From: Trinickia soli
GTDB lineage: Bacteria; Pseudomonadota; Gammaproteobacteria; Burkholderiales; Burkholderiaceae
Assembly: GCF_002879855.1 (NCBI RefSeq)
Contig: NZ_PNYB01000022.1
Coordinates: 22,230-86,229 of the forward strand
Direction of reading: 5' to 3'
Length of the DNA: 64,000 bases
Below the pieces are notes generated by a model. The model saw nothing but the letters and a program-made list of their open reading frames with translations, searched no databases and had not been told where the DNA came from. Position 1 is the stretch's first letter. Each line of letters begins with the position of its first letter. The position numbers were made by a program, and so were the translations under genes. Below, piece by piece: positions 54,409 to 63,976 of this stretch.

Positions 54409-55083
54409 ATGCTGACCTTCGAAGAATGGCGACACACTTACGCGGACGTTTTCGAAACCGATGATGCTGCGCGCGCCGCATGGACAGCGGCAAGCAACAA
54501 GGGATACAGCGCCGGCACGCAAGATACGCGAGAGCTTCTCGCCGCGCACAGCGCCGGGGCGCAGGGGGTATTGCATACACCACAGGGCTGGCGGCTTGTT
54601 CCGTGCGTCCCTACTGCCGAAATGGTAAATGCCGCTTGCCCTGCCGGCGAATGTATCGACCACTTCGACATGAAGCTAGCGATTCTCGCCGCAATGAAGG
54701 CTGCGCCTGTTTGTGGGAAGCCGCAATGCGAGGTTGTATCGAAAGACACGTCTGATGCGCTTCAAGACAGCGCATATTGCGCGGGGCTGCAAGCCGGATT
54801 TTCGTTCGGTCAGCTTGATGACAACGAAAGGCTGCGCAAAGCGCTCGAATCTCGCGATGGGTATGTGAAGGTATTGCGTGAACAACGAGCCGCCCATCCC
54901 CAGCCGATGCCGCAGACGAACGCGGCGCGGGAATTGATCGAGGCAGCAAAAGACGTACTCGCAAACGGGCATCAGCACGACGTGGGCGGTGGTGACGTGT
55001 TTCTCGGCACCTGTGACTCAACTGAACGACTGCAACGCGCTCTCGCCGAAATCGAGCGCCTCGACCGCGCAAAGGGGGAGTGA
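54409..55083 (+). CDS. phage protein, unknown
   Basis: A 224-residue protein after AAAAGGAG. Segments: LTFEEWRHTYADVFETDDAA at the start, LVPCVPTAEMVNAACPAGEC, a coiled-coil QLDDNERLRKALESRDGYVK and C-terminal CDSTERLQRALAEIERLDRA. The middle VPTxEMVxAA is a module I recall in many phage proteins of Burkholderia and Pseudomonas phages. Function unknown. Confidence 0.62.
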   Translation: MLTFEEWRHTYADVFETDDAARAAWTAASNKGYSAGTQDTRELLAAHSAGAQGVLHTPQGWRLVPCVPTAEMVNAACPAGECIDHFDMKLAILAAMKAAPVCGKPQCEVVSKDTSDALQDSAYCAGLQAGFSFGQLDDNERLRKALESRDGYVKVLREQRAAHPQPMPQTNAARELIEAAKDVLANGHQHDVGGGDVFLGTCDSTERLQRALAEIERLDRAKGE

Positions 55084-55424
55084 TGACGCCCTTCAAATTC
55101 CCCCACGCGACCCCCGAGCAGGTGCTTGAGCGCATGAAGCCCGATCGGCTCTACACGTCCCCCGAACTCGCCGAGAAGTTCGAAGTCCCCAAGCAGTACA
55201 TGCAGGACGTCTTGTATCGCCTCGGCCGCACCGGAGACATCGAACGAGTCCGGCAAGAGGATCGCACTCTGGCCTGGGCCAAGGTCATCAAGCGCACGCC
55301 GAAGGATCTGACGACAAGCGTGGCCGGGCCAGCTTACCCGCCAGACCTTAAGGCGACGATGCACGGCTATGACGCGATGTTTCAGACGCGGGTCGAGCTC
55401 GCGATGATGGCGAGGGGACGATGA
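55080..55424 (+). CDS. winged-helix phage protein
   Basis: A 114-residue protein: HATPEQVLERMKPDRLYTSP, ELAEKFEVPKQYMQDVLYRL and RTGDIERVRQEDRTLAWAKV form a winged-helix with YTSPELAEKF...Y.QDVLYRL as helices 2 and 3. Overlaps the previous and next genes by 4 bp. A GTG at 55080 or ATG at 55083 may start it. May regulate the integrase end of the operon. Confidence 0.65.
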   Translation: MMTPFKFPHATPEQVLERMKPDRLYTSPELAEKFEVPKQYMQDVLYRLGRTGDIERVRQEDRTLAWAKVIKRTPKDLTTSVAGPAYPPDLKATMHGYDAMFQTRVELAMMARGR

Positions 55425-56077
55425 CCGAGCGCCCTATTCTTTTCGCTGGCGACATGGTCCGCGCGATCCTCGACGGCCGCAAGACGCAAACCCGGCGCGT
55501 GGTGAAGGGCGAGATGCTTTCGAATCTCGGCGACTTGCCGCATGTCCCTGACTGGATCACGCGAGAGGTGCCAATCCTATGCCCATACGGCCAGCCCGGC
55601 GACCGTCTGTGGGTGCGCGAAGCTTGGCGCGTCGGCAAGCCGAACGACACCTACCCGCCGCGAGATATCTTGCCGCGCTTACTCGATCGCGGCCAAGGCG
55701 TAACCGTGCTGTATGAGGCTGGCGGCTGGCGCTCAGTCGGACCCAAGGGCCGCGACGAGACGGTCTATCCCGACGACGAGCCGATGCCCGACTGGGCGGG
55801 AAAGCGTCGGCCATCAATGTTCATGCCTCGTGCGTTCTCTCGTATCACGATCGAAGTGATGAGCGTCAGCGTCGAGCGGTTGCAAGAGATTGATTGGGGA
55901 GACGCGATCGCGGAAGGTATTCGCGATCCACGTCGTGCCGCATGGCGAGTGGACCCGGTCGAAGGCTGCGTCGCGAAGTATCGAGAACTGTGGGACAGCC
56001 TCAACGCTGCGCGGGGGCTCGGCTGGGACACGAATCCCTGGGTGTGGGTCGTCGAGTTCAAGAGGAACAAGCCATGA
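55421..56077 (+). CDS. ASCH-like phage protein
   Basis: A 218-residue protein: RPILFAGDMVRAILDGRKTQ followed by TRRVVKGEM, the pattern of a widespread phage family related to the ASCH/PUA fold (FS..MVRAIL.G.KTQTRR); later CPYGQPGDRLWVREAWRVG, SMFMPRAFSRITIEVMSV, and WDTNPWVWVVEF at the end. These folds bind RNA or modified nucleotides. Very common in temperate phages of Proteobacteria; function not known. Confidence 0.78.
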   Translation: MTERPILFAGDMVRAILDGRKTQTRRVVKGEMLSNLGDLPHVPDWITREVPILCPYGQPGDRLWVREAWRVGKPNDTYPPRDILPRLLDRGQGVTVLYEAGGWRSVGPKGRDETVYPDDEPMPDWAGKRRPSMFMPRAFSRITIEVMSVSVERLQEIDWGDAIAEGIRDPRRAAWRVDPVEGCVAKYRELWDSLNAARGLGWDTNPWVWVVEFKRNKP

Positions 56078-56397
56078 CCGAGCGCGCCCTAAGCCTGAAG
56101 GAAGCGGCCGCGCTGCTCGGCGTCTCCTACTCCACGATCTACGCCCACAAGGAAGCAATGGGCTTCTTCCAGGTCGGAAACCAGTGGCGCGTCTGGCCGG
56201 AAAAGTTGAAATCCGCGACCGAGTACAATCCCGATCGACCGGCGCGGGCGGACGAAAGGAGCAAGAAATGTCGATCCGAAAGCGCAACGGCTCGGACGTC
56301 TGGCACGTCGACCTACGCGCGCCAGGTGGAGAGCGAATTAGACAAACTACTGGCACAACCAACCGGAAGGAGGCTCAGGAGTATCACGACAAGCTGA
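56074..56397 (+). CDS. excisionase-like HTH protein
   Basis: A 107-residue frame. The first ~50 residues form a MerR/Xis-type HTH (LSLKEAAALLGVSYSTIYAH, GFFQVGNQWRVWPEKL). It precedes and overlaps the integrase gene by 130 bp in another frame, as lambda xis overlaps int. The C-terminal part, inside the overlap, is not obviously conserved and the real protein may depend only on the N-terminal domain. It would steer integrase to excision. Confidence 0.72.
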   Translation: MTERALSLKEAAALLGVSYSTIYAHKEAMGFFQVGNQWRVWPEKLKSATEYNPDRPARADERSKKCRSESATARTSGTSTYARQVESELDKLLAQPTGRRLRSITTS

Positions 56398-57332
56398 AGC
56401 ACGATCTGTGGCGGGTCGCCAAGCTCGGCGAGAAGCCAAAGCGGACGTTCTCCGAAGCCGTGCTTCGGTTCCTGAAGGAAAAGGCTGGTCAATCCGACTT
56501 CGGCAACAAGACGCTGCACATGCGGCACTTCCGTACCAAGTTCGGCGGCCGTGACTTGGGTTCCATCACGCGCGACGAAATCTACGAGGCGCTGCCGGAA
56601 GTGAATCGGCGCAAGAAACGCGAGACGGTACCGGTCAGCCGGGCCACGAAGAACCTCTATCTGAGCACGATCAGATCGATGTTCAACATGGCGGCCAACG
56701 AGTGGGGATGGATCACCGGTGCGCCGAAGTTGCCGAACCTCGCGACCGACAACCGACGCATCAGGTGGATCACGCGGGAGGAAGCGCAGCGCCTTTTGCA
56801 GGCCATCGGCACGGACTGGATGCGCGACATCGCCATGCTCGGCTTCGCGACGGGTCTTAGGCAATCGAATCTGCTGGCGCTGGAATGGTCACAGGTCGAT
56901 CTTGTAAAGCGCAGGGCCTGGATCCACCCGGACCAAGCCAAGGCACGCAGGCCAATCGGCGTGCCGCTGAACGATGAAGCGGTCGATGTCATCCGGCGCC
57001 AGCTCGGCAAGCACCAGACGCGGGTCTTCTCGCGCCGCGGCAAGCCGATCGTACGGTGGGATCTGGCGCAGTGGAATCGCGCCGTCGCGCGGGCCGGCAT
57101 CGATCACTTCCGGTTCCACGACGTGCGGCACACGTGGGCGAGCTGGCACGTGCAAAGCGGCACACCGCTTAATCGCCTGATGGAGTTGGGTGGCTGGTCG
57201 AAGTACGAGCACGTTTTGCGGTACGCGCACCTTGCGCCCGACCATCTGGCAGAGCACGCCGCGACGGTCACAATTTGGGCACACAGCCCTGAGGGTGCGG
57301 GAGAAGAAAGGCCGCAAAGCCTTGTGGCATAA
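56268..57332 (+). CDS. tyrosine-family site-specific integrase
   Basis: A 354-residue recombinase. N-terminal arm-binding region (SIRKRNGSDVWHVDLRAPGG), core-binding SAM-like domain (~60-150) and catalytic domain with R198 (ATGLRQSNLL), K-type K225, H284 and R287 (RFHDVRHTWAS), W310 (GGW) and nucleophile Y319 (LRYAHL). The preferred ATG 56268 is preceded by AAAGGAG. The gene ends 36 bp before attR, the usual place for a phage integrase, and by position it is responsible for insertion into comEC. Confidence 0.94.
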   Translation: MSIRKRNGSDVWHVDLRAPGGERIRQTTGTTNRKEAQEYHDKLKHDLWRVAKLGEKPKRTFSEAVLRFLKEKAGQSDFGNKTLHMRHFRTKFGGRDLGSITRDEIYEALPEVNRRKKRETVPVSRATKNLYLSTIRSMFNMAANEWGWITGAPKLPNLATDNRRIRWITREEAQRLLQAIGTDWMRDIAMLGFATGLRQSNLLALEWSQVDLVKRRAWIHPDQAKARRPIGVPLNDEAVDVIRRQLGKHQTRVFSRRGKPIVRWDLAQWNRAVARAGIDHFRFHDVRHTWASWHVQSGTPLNRLMELGGWSKYEHVLRYAHLAPDHLAEHAATVTIWAHSPEGAGEERPQSLVA

Positions 57333-57362
57333 GGCCTTGCGGGAAGTTTTCGGGAAATGGTG

Positions 57363-57381
57363 TTCAGCTAGCCTACCTGAA
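57363..57381. other. attR, prophage right attachment site
   Basis: The same 7-bp core tagccta (57369-57375) as attL. It is flanked by TTCAG (57363-57367) and CTGAA (57377-57381), an inverted repeat with phage sequence on the left and host comEC on the right. The minus-strand comEC stop codon TAG (57368-57370) is formed at this joint: two bases from the core, one from the phage. Confidence 0.88.
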
Positions 57382-59803
57382 ATACAGCGACGCGCGGATG
57401 AACCGAATCGAGGAAAGGCTCGGTGGACGAAGTGGCGCTGCCGTGATGGGCAACAAGCAGGATATCGGCGTTCAGCGCCTCGGGTATCCGTCGCACGAGC
57501 GCGCGCTCTGACGGTGCCCCAATGTCGCCCGTCAGCAGCGCGCTCATACCGGGAGCGCTCACCTTCAACACGCACGACTGCTCGTTCGAGCGCGTCGGCA
57601 ACGGCCCCGTGTCGGGCCAGAGCACTTCGAAATCGACGCCGTCCCAGTGCCAGCGTTGGCCCGTCGCGCAGCGCAGGCGGTCGATCTCCGCCGCCTGCGC
57701 GATATCCCACAATCGATGCGAATCCGGCAGGCCGCCGAGCAGCTGGCGAACTTCGGCCGCAGCGAGAACGGCCGGCACGCCGCCCGCGTGGTCGGCGTCG
57801 CCGTGACTAACCACGAGCGTATCGAGCCGCGCGACGCCATTGGCGACAAGATACGGTGCGACCACGCGCTCGCCGGCACGAGTCGACTCGGGGCCGGTTC
57901 CGGCATCGAACAACAGCGCACGGCGATGGGTTTCGACGAGGATCGACGCGCCCTGTCCGACGTCGAGCGCCGTCAATCGAAAGGCACCCTCCGCGACCTG
58001 CGGCCCCGACGGCACCACGAGCGGCAGCCAGGTGAGCGGCGCGGCGAAGCGCAACGGCCAACCGCGCGGCATCAGGCACCATGCGGCACCCACGAGCGCA
58101 GACGCCAGCGCCCAGAGCGAAGGATGCGGCGGCTGGCGATCGGCCCACGGCGATTGCGCGAGCGCATGAAGGGCGCGCATCAGCGGCTCGAGCAACGTAT
58201 GCGCGCACTCGAAAGCGAGCGCATCGAGCGGCGCCGGCAAAACGATCGCGACAAGCACGATCGGCACGATCAACACGCTCACCCACGGTACCGCCACGGC
58301 ATTCGCGAGAGGGCCGACGAGCGAAACCTGAGAGAACCAATATGCCGTCAGCGGCGCAAGGCCGATCGTGACAGCCCATTGAGCGCGCAGCGCGTCGGCG
58401 CAGCGCGTGCGCAGCGTCGCAAGCGTGCGCCGCCATCGCGCCGGGCGAGCGTCGCGCGGCTGCTCGAACGACCCATTCCAGGCCGGATCGCTCGCACGGA
58501 CGGCATCGAGCATGGCGAGCGGATCTTGCTCGTCCCGGCGCACGCGCCACCGCGCGCGCATCGCGAACGCGATCCAGGCTACTGCGCAAAATGACAGCCA
58601 AAAGCCAGCCGAAGTGCCCGCCCAAGGATCGACGACGAGCACGAGCGCCGCCGCCCAGGCGAGCACAAGCGAAAGCGCGACGGTGCGCCCGAGCGTGAAG
58701 GCGAAGCTCGCCACCAACAGCATCCAGAGCGCACGCTGCGCCGGTATGTTCCACCCTGCCAGCGCCGCATAACCGACGGCGCTGGCCACACCCGCTATCG
58801 TGGCGACAATCGGCGTCGGCACAAGCAGCGGCCATTCTCGCGCGCCGCGGGCAGCCAGCATCGCGCCGCAGAAACACGACCGACGCCAAAGCCAACCCGT
58901 CACCGCGCCGACGAGTCCCGCCACGAACCCGATATGCAGGCCCGAAACGGCAACCAGATGACTCGTCCCGGTGCGGCGCAATGCCAGCCGATCGGCCTGG
59001 CCGATAGCGTCCTGTGCGCCGATGGCGAGCGCCGTTACGATGCCCCCATGCACCGTGCCGGGCAGCACGTGGGCGATGCGCTCCCGTAGGGCGAAGCGCA
59101 TGCGGTCGACGGCAACGCCGAGGCCGCCTGAGGGATCGATCAAGCGAAGCGCCGTTGCGGACGCGACGACCGAACCCGTCGCACGCACACCGCGCGCGAG
59201 CAACGACACCTCCGTGTCTTGTCCTGCGAAATTGGCATAGCCATGCGGACGTTTCAGGCGCACCGTCAAACGCCAGCGATCGCCTGGCGCCAATAATGGC
59301 GGAGCGTCTGCGCCGCGCGCGCTCCAGCTCAGTTGCACCGTAGACGGAAATCGTTCGATCCCGGTTCGCTCCCGCACTGCGCCGACGTCGACATCAAACA
59401 AGAACCGCGTGTTCGCGCCATCGCGCAATGGCAAACCGCGTACATGTCCGGTAAGGGGCAACTCGCGCATTTCCCATGCTTGCGGCAGCGCTTCGGCCAA
59501 GCGAATTTCCGCACGCAGCGCCGCATAGGTATAGCCGGCGACGACGGCCGCGCCCGCAAGCGCGCCAACGGTCATATGAGCCGCGAACTGCTTGCGCCGG
59601 ATCGGAGTCCTTTCGCTCGATGTCATCGACTCGCCTGCACGACGCGTCCGAGTCGATCCGCTCACGCGGCGGCTCACGGCGGCGAGGCCCAGGGCCGCGG
59701 CAAACAGCAGGCCGAGCGTTGCCCACTCCCAGTGCGCGGGCAACGTCGCGCGTTGTTGGAACATGACGACACCCACCGCGAAGCCGATCAACACCGCCCG
59801 CAT
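57368..59803 (-). pseudogene. comEC: comEC, truncated by prophage (811 codons)
   Basis: Inner-membrane channel and nuclease for DNA uptake in natural transformation. Order: N-terminal membrane helices and a DUF4131-type OB region, then the Competence domain with GTSHLVAVSGLHIGF, and the metallo-beta-lactamase-like domain with HGDADH (residues 667-672), LLTGDIG and LLVAHHGSATSSTEP. The frame stops at VAVFQVG, exactly at the prophage joint, so the last 57 residues (beginning YRNRFRHPHP, a conserved ComEC segment) are lost. The protein is probably inactive or impaired. Upstream genes tatD and lolD lie on the same strand. Confidence 0.93.
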
Positions 59804-59897
59804 CCCCCCTCCTTCGATCAGCGCGCCGCTGCATGAAGAAAGACGGCCGGAGCGTCTACCCTCGGCCGGTCAATCGCGCGACGCGAACCATCGTCGA

Positions 59898-60686
59898 TTA
59901 TGCGCAAGCCAGCGCGAGTCGGGGCAGCGCAGCGAGCGCGTTAGCCGTTGTGCCTACCTGCAGCTCATCAACGCCGATGCCGCGCAATTGCGCGATGACG
60001 CTGCCGATGCGTGGCACCTGGTCCGGCGCGTTGCGTTGTTTGTAGAGCCAGGCGGGGGGAATGTCGGGCGCGTCGGTTTCGACGACGATGGCCTCGAGCG
60101 GCAGCTCCGTCGCGAGGCGCCGGATTTGACGAGAGCGCTCGAACGTGACGTTGCCGCCGAAGCCGAGCCTCATCCCCTGGTCGATGAAAGCCTGCGCCTG
60201 TTGGAAGCTACCGTTGAACGCGTGGGCGATTCCGCATTTGACCGCAAAACGGCGCAGCCCTTTGAGCACGAGATCCTGCGATTTGCGCACGTGGCAGATG
60301 ACAGGCAGCTCGAACTCGCGCGCAAGCTTGAGCTGCTCTTCGTAGAAGAAGCGCTGGCGCGCATCGTCGAGTCCCGGAACGAAATAATCGAGCCCGATTT
60401 CGCCGATGCCGACGAAGCGCGGGTCGGCCAGGCTTGACTCGATTTCGCGGCGCAACGCTTCGATATCGGCGTCGCGCGATTGCGGCGCAAATAACGGATG
60501 GATGCCGAGTGCGTAGACGCCGCCCTCGACGCGGTGCGCGAGCGCACGAACAGTCTCGAAATTGCCGCGTGCGACAGCAGGAATGACAATACGCGACACC
60601 CCCGACGCATACGCTTCCCGCGCGACGGCGTCACGGTCGCCGTCGAATTCCCCGGCGTCGAGATGACAGTGAGTGTCGATCCACAT
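59898..60686 (-). CDS. TatD-family metal-dependent DNase
   Basis: A 262-residue TIM-barrel hydrolase: DTHCHLDAGEFD with first metal ligands, GIHPLFA, GEIGLDYFVPGLDDARQRFFYEEQLKLA by key residues (GEIGLD....), PVICHVRKSQD, IAHAFNGSF and VETDAPDIPP. The RQ.FF.EQL. pattern matches the YcfH/YjjV group. The start at 60686 directly precedes the barrel. It lies between comEC and lolD. Confidence 0.92.
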   Translation of the reverse strand: MWIDTHCHLDAGEFDGDRDAVAREAYASGVSRIVIPAVARGNFETVRALAHRVEGGVYALGIHPLFAPQSRDADIEALRREIESSLADPRFVGIGEIGLDYFVPGLDDARQRFFYEEQLKLAREFELPVICHVRKSQDLVLKGLRRFAVKCGIAHAFNGSFQQAQAFIDQGMRLGFGGNVTFERSRQIRRLATELPLEAIVVETDAPDIPPAWLYKQRNAPDQVPRIGSVIAQLRGIGVDELQVGTTANALAALPRLALACA

Positions 60687-60717
60687 GAGGGCGTGATCGC
60701 AGCAAAATTCGGGCGCG

Positions 60718-61473
60718 CTACACGGGCACCGACGGCTCTTCGTGCAGGACACCGTCGCGCAATCGCATGATGCGGTCGCAGCGGCCGGCCAGGTCGGCAT
60801 CGTGCGTCACGATGATGAAGCTCGTTTCGAGCGTGGCGGACAACTCGAGCATGAGATTGAACACATTGTCGGCCGTCGCCCCGTCGAGGTTGCCGGTCGG
60901 CTCATCGGCCAGCACGCACGCGGGCTTCGTGACGAGCGCACGCGCAACGGCCACGCGCTGACGTTCGCCGCCCGACAACTCGCCCGGACGGTGCTTCGCG
61001 CGGTGCGCAAGCCCGACGCGCTCGAGCGTCGCGAGCGCCTCGCGCCGTGCGTCCTCTGCCGGCATGCGGCGGATGCGCAACGGCATCGCCACGTTATCGA
61101 CCGCGCTGAACTCGGCCAGCAAATGGTGGAACTGATAGACGAAGCCGAGCGCGCGATTGCGCAGCTCGTTGCGCTCGCGCTCGGCGAGCTTCGTAAACGG
61201 CCGTCCAAGCAGCGAAACGCTGCCGGCGCTCGGCTCGTCGAGCCCGCCCAACACATGCAGGAGCGTGCTCTTGCCGGACCCCGATGCGCCGACGATCGCG
61301 AGTTTTTCGCCACGCCGCACGGTGAGATCGGCGCCGTTGAGCACCGGCACATTCAATCCGCCCTGGACAAACGCTTTCGAGATGCCGTGTGCCTCGAGCA
61401 CGCAATCGGTCGAGCCCTGGGCATAGTGCGCGGCGCCGCCGGCGGTCGGTCGTTCGATCATGAAATCACTCAT
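60718..61473 (-). CDS. lolD: lipoprotein-releasing ABC transporter ATPase LolD
   Basis: ATPase subunit that drives release of outer-membrane lipoproteins to LolA. Walker [10 protein letters not shown], LolD-specific [22 protein letters not shown] by segment, signature [15 protein letters not shown], Walker [14 protein letters not shown] and H-loop IIVTHD. The ATG at 61473 overlaps the lolC stop by 8 bp. 251 residues. Confidence 0.95.
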   Translation of the reverse strand: MSDFMIERPTAGGAAHYAQGSTDCVLEAHGISKAFVQGGLNVPVLNGADLTVRRGEKLAIVGASGSGKSTLLHVLGGLDEPSAGSVSLLGRPFTKLAERERNELRNRALGFVYQFHHLLAEFSAVDNVAMPLRIRRMPAEDARREALATLERVGLAHRAKHRPGELSGGERQRVAVARALVTKPACVLADEPTGNLDGATADNVFNLMLELSATLETSFIIVTHDADLAGRCDRIMRLRDGVLHEEPSVPV

Positions 61474-62719
61474 AGCGCAGCGCCTCGGCCGGGCGCACCT
61501 TGGCCCCGCGCCAGCTCGGATAAAGCGTCGCAAGCGCCGACAGGCCAAATGCGATGACGCCGATTCTCGCCACATCGGCAGGGACCAGTTCGGAAGGCAA
61601 TTCGGTAATGAAGTAGACCGACGGCGGCAGAAATTGCACGCCGAGCAGATGTTCGATCATCGGCACGAGCCACGGAATGCTCCAGGCGATGAGGCAACCC
61701 AACGCGACGCCGGTCGCCGTGCCGATAAACCCGATCGTGATGCCCTGCACGAAAAAAATCTTCATGATCGAGCCGGGCTGCGCGCCGAGCGTGCGCAAAA
61801 TCGCGATATCGGCCTGCTTGTTCGTCACCGTCATGACGAGCGACGAAACCAGATTGAATGCGGCAACGGCGATGATCAGCGTAAGAATCACGAACATCAT
61901 CCGCTTCTCGATTTTCACGGCCGAGAACCAGGTCTTGTTCTGCTGCGTCCAATCGCGAACGTAAAGATCGCCGGAAAGCGTACGCGCCAATTCGTGCGCC
62001 ACACGCGGCGCCTCCTGCATGTCTTTGAGCCTGAGCCTCACGCCCGTCGGCGCGGAGATCCGAAAGAGCGCCTCGGCGTCGCGAATGTTGATCAGCGCGA
62101 GCGAGCTGTCGTACTCGTAGTGGCCGGATTCGAATACGCCGCTAACGGTGAATTGCTTCAAGCGCGGCATCATGCCCGCAGGCGTGATCGACCCTTCGGG
62201 GGCCACCAGCGTCACCTTGTCGCCCGGCGAGACGCCGAGATTGGCGGCCAGGTCGACGCCGAGCACGATGTTGAACTCGCCCGGCGCGAGGCTCGTCAAG
62301 CGCCCGGCCTTCATATCCTTGCCGATATCGGACACCTGCGGTTCCTGCGAAGGCTCGACGCCGCGCAGCGCCACGCCGCTCACGGCATCCTGCCTCGTCA
62401 GCAGCGCCTGCGCATCCACGTAAGGCGCGGCGCCGATCACGGCGGGATTGCGACGCGCTTCATAGACCGTACGCTGCCAATCGGGCATCGAGCCCGTCGG
62501 CGAAAAAATTTCGACGTGCGCGAGCACCGACAGCATGCGGTCGCGCACCTCTTTCTGAAACCCGTTCATGACGGAAAGCACGACGATCAACGCGGCCACG
62601 CCGAGTGCGATACCCGACATCGAGACGGCCGCAATGAATGAAATGAAGCCGTTGCCCGTCGTGCGCTTGCTGGCGCGCGTGTAGCGCCAGCCGATTTGCC
62701 ATTCGTAAGGAAGTTTCAA
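61466..62719 (-). CDS. lolC: lipoprotein-releasing ABC transporter permease LolC/LolE
   Basis: A 417-residue permease with four membrane helices: one after the start motif [24 protein letters not shown] (key residues), three after the periplasmic MacB-like domain ([60 protein letters not shown]). The C-terminal [18 protein letters not shown] is typical. A single LolC/E-type gene before lolD, as in beta-proteobacteria, suggests a LolF-like or homodimeric complex. Confidence 0.93.
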   Translation of the reverse strand: MKLPYEWQIGWRYTRASKRTTGNGFISFIAAVSMSGIALGVAALIVVLSVMNGFQKEVRDRMLSVLAHVEIFSPTGSMPDWQRTVYEARRNPAVIGAAPYVDAQALLTRQDAVSGVALRGVEPSQEPQVSDIGKDMKAGRLTSLAPGEFNIVLGVDLAANLGVSPGDKVTLVAPEGSITPAGMMPRLKQFTVSGVFESGHYEYDSSLALINIRDAEALFRISAPTGVRLRLKDMQEAPRVAHELARTLSGDLYVRDWTQQNKTWFSAVKIEKRMMFVILTLIIAVAAFNLVSSLVMTVTNKQADIAILRTLGAQPGSIMKIFFVQGITIGFIGTATGVALGCLIAWSIPWLVPMIEHLLGVQFLPPSVYFITELPSELVPADVARIGVIAFGLSALATLYPSWRGAKVRPAEALRYE

Positions 62720-62896
62720 GCGAATCCTTCAATTCTCTGCGGGGGCGGCCTACAGCGCTCGCGCATACGCGGCCCTTACGCGGCTCGTACGTGGCCGTAG
62801 CGCCCCCAAGGCGAGCGGCGCGGTCCGCCGCTTCGCAACATGCATGCCGGCAGATGAGCCGGCGCAGCCCCGATCAAGCGCGCAGTTTGCCATACA

Positions 62897-63976
62897 ATGC
62901 GCACCATCATGCATCCGAACCGTCTTCATCTCCTGTTGCCGTTTGCCCTGCCGACCGCCGCCGACGCCTCTTCGGCGCTGCACGATCTGCGCAGTCCGGC
63001 GCTCGACAAGCTCCTCGCTCGCGCGACGCTGGTCGAGCGCGTAGCCGGCGAGGATTTCCAGCGCACGCTGCCGCACGAGCGGTGGGTCGCCCGCCAGTTC
63101 GGCGCGATCGCATCGAACGCGGCCGACGAGGCGCCGCTCGCGCCCTATATGCTGCTTGCCGACGGTGGAAAGCCGGGCGACGTTCAATGGGCCTGCGTCG
63201 AGCCCGTTCACGTGCGCATCGCGCACGATCATCTCGTGCTGATCGACCCGTCGGCGCTCGACCTGACCGATGAGGACGCGACCAAACTGCTCGCCGTCGC
63301 CAAACCCTTGATCGAAGCGCTCGGCGTGCGCATCGAGGCGCCGACGCCGCACCGCTGGTATCTGGCCGGCGACGCGCTGGGCTCGCTCGCGGGCGCGTCG
63401 CCGCTTCGCGCGAGCGGCCGCAGCATCGAAATCTGGCTACCTCACGACGCGCAGTCCGGGCAGCGCTCGCGTATCTGGATGAAGCTGCAAAACGAAGTGC
63501 AGATGGGCTGGTTCGAGCACCCCGTCAACGAGGCTCGCGAAGCGCGCGGCCTACCGGCGGTCAACTCCATCTGGCTGCACGCTCAGGGTGTCGCGCAGCG
63601 CGTGCACAGCCCCTTTGCGCGCGTGTTGTCCGACGCCGCCGCCACGCGCGGGCTCGCGCTCGCGGCCGGGACGGACACGGGCGCGACCCCGGCCTCCTTC
63701 CGCGCGCTGGGTCCCCTTGCAAGCGGCACGACGCTTGTCGAGCTGACACCGTTCGTGGCGCCGTTCATCGCGCAAGACTGGGCCGCGTGGCAAGCGGCGC
63801 TCGACAGACTCGAGCGCGACTGGTTCGCCCCCGCGCTCGAGGCCCTCGAGGCGGGGCGCCTTGGCGCGCTCGCGATGACGCTCGGCGGCGATACCGGTTC
63901 GGTCACGCTCGATGCGACACGCGGCGATCTGCGTAAATTCTGGCGTCGCCGCGTGCTGGCGTCGCTATTTGAATGA
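62897..63976 (+). CDS. RpfE-type regulatory / phosphoglycerate-mutase-like protein
   Basis: A 359-residue protein. It contains ERVAGEDFQRTLPHERWVAR, LADGGKPGDVQWACVEPVHV, WYLAGDALGSLAGASPLRAS, LQNEVQMGWFEHPVNEAREA and PAVNSIWLHAQGVA. In Burkholderia and Ralstonia genomes this family is annotated as RpfE-type regulatory protein or cofactor-independent phosphoglycerate mutase; the role is unproven. Divergent from lolC and typically followed by recJ. A Met at 62909 may be the real start (the first hydrophobic stretch LHLLLPFALPTAA could mimic a signal peptide). Confidence 0.7.
   Translation: MRTIMHPNRLHLLLPFALPTAADASSALHDLRSPALDKLLARATLVERVAGEDFQRTLPHERWVARQFGAIASNAADEAPLAPYMLLADGGKPGDVQWACVEPVHVRIAHDHLVLIDPSALDLTDEDATKLLAVAKPLIEALGVRIEAPTPHRWYLAGDALGSLAGASPLRASGRSIEIWLPHDAQSGQRSRIWMKLQNEVQMGWFEHPVNEAREARGLPAVNSIWLHAQGVAQRVHSPFARVLSDAAATRGLALAAGTDTGATPASFRALGPLASGTTLVELTPFVAPFIAQDWAAWQAALDRLERDWFAPALEALEAGRLGALAMTLGGDTGSVTLDATRGDLRKFWRRRVLASLFE

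Larger units (their letters stand above)
15692..57375. mobile_element. integrated podovirus-like temperate prophage (about 41.7 kb)
   Basis: Bounded by direct 7-bp cores within comEC. It contains, from right to left, integrase and excisionase-like genes, a YqaJ-RecT recombination operon, a cI/cro/CII immunity region, replication-type and RusA genes, terminases, portal, scaffold, capsid, T7-type tail tube and internal virion proteins, tailspike, lysis cassette and a cargo methyltransferase. Almost every essential module is intact by inspection. Broken genes are limited to a small one with an in-frame TGA (41082-41327), a shortened one (43865-43990) and a fused frame (52753-54354). The virion genes recall T7/BPP-1-type podoviruses. 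A lysogen capable of excision is plausible. Confidence 0.92.

Noticed and set aside
57333..57367. tRNA gene as attachment site beside the integrase
   Set aside because: No cloverleaf or tRNA 3' end is present here; the site is a protein-coding sequence in comEC.
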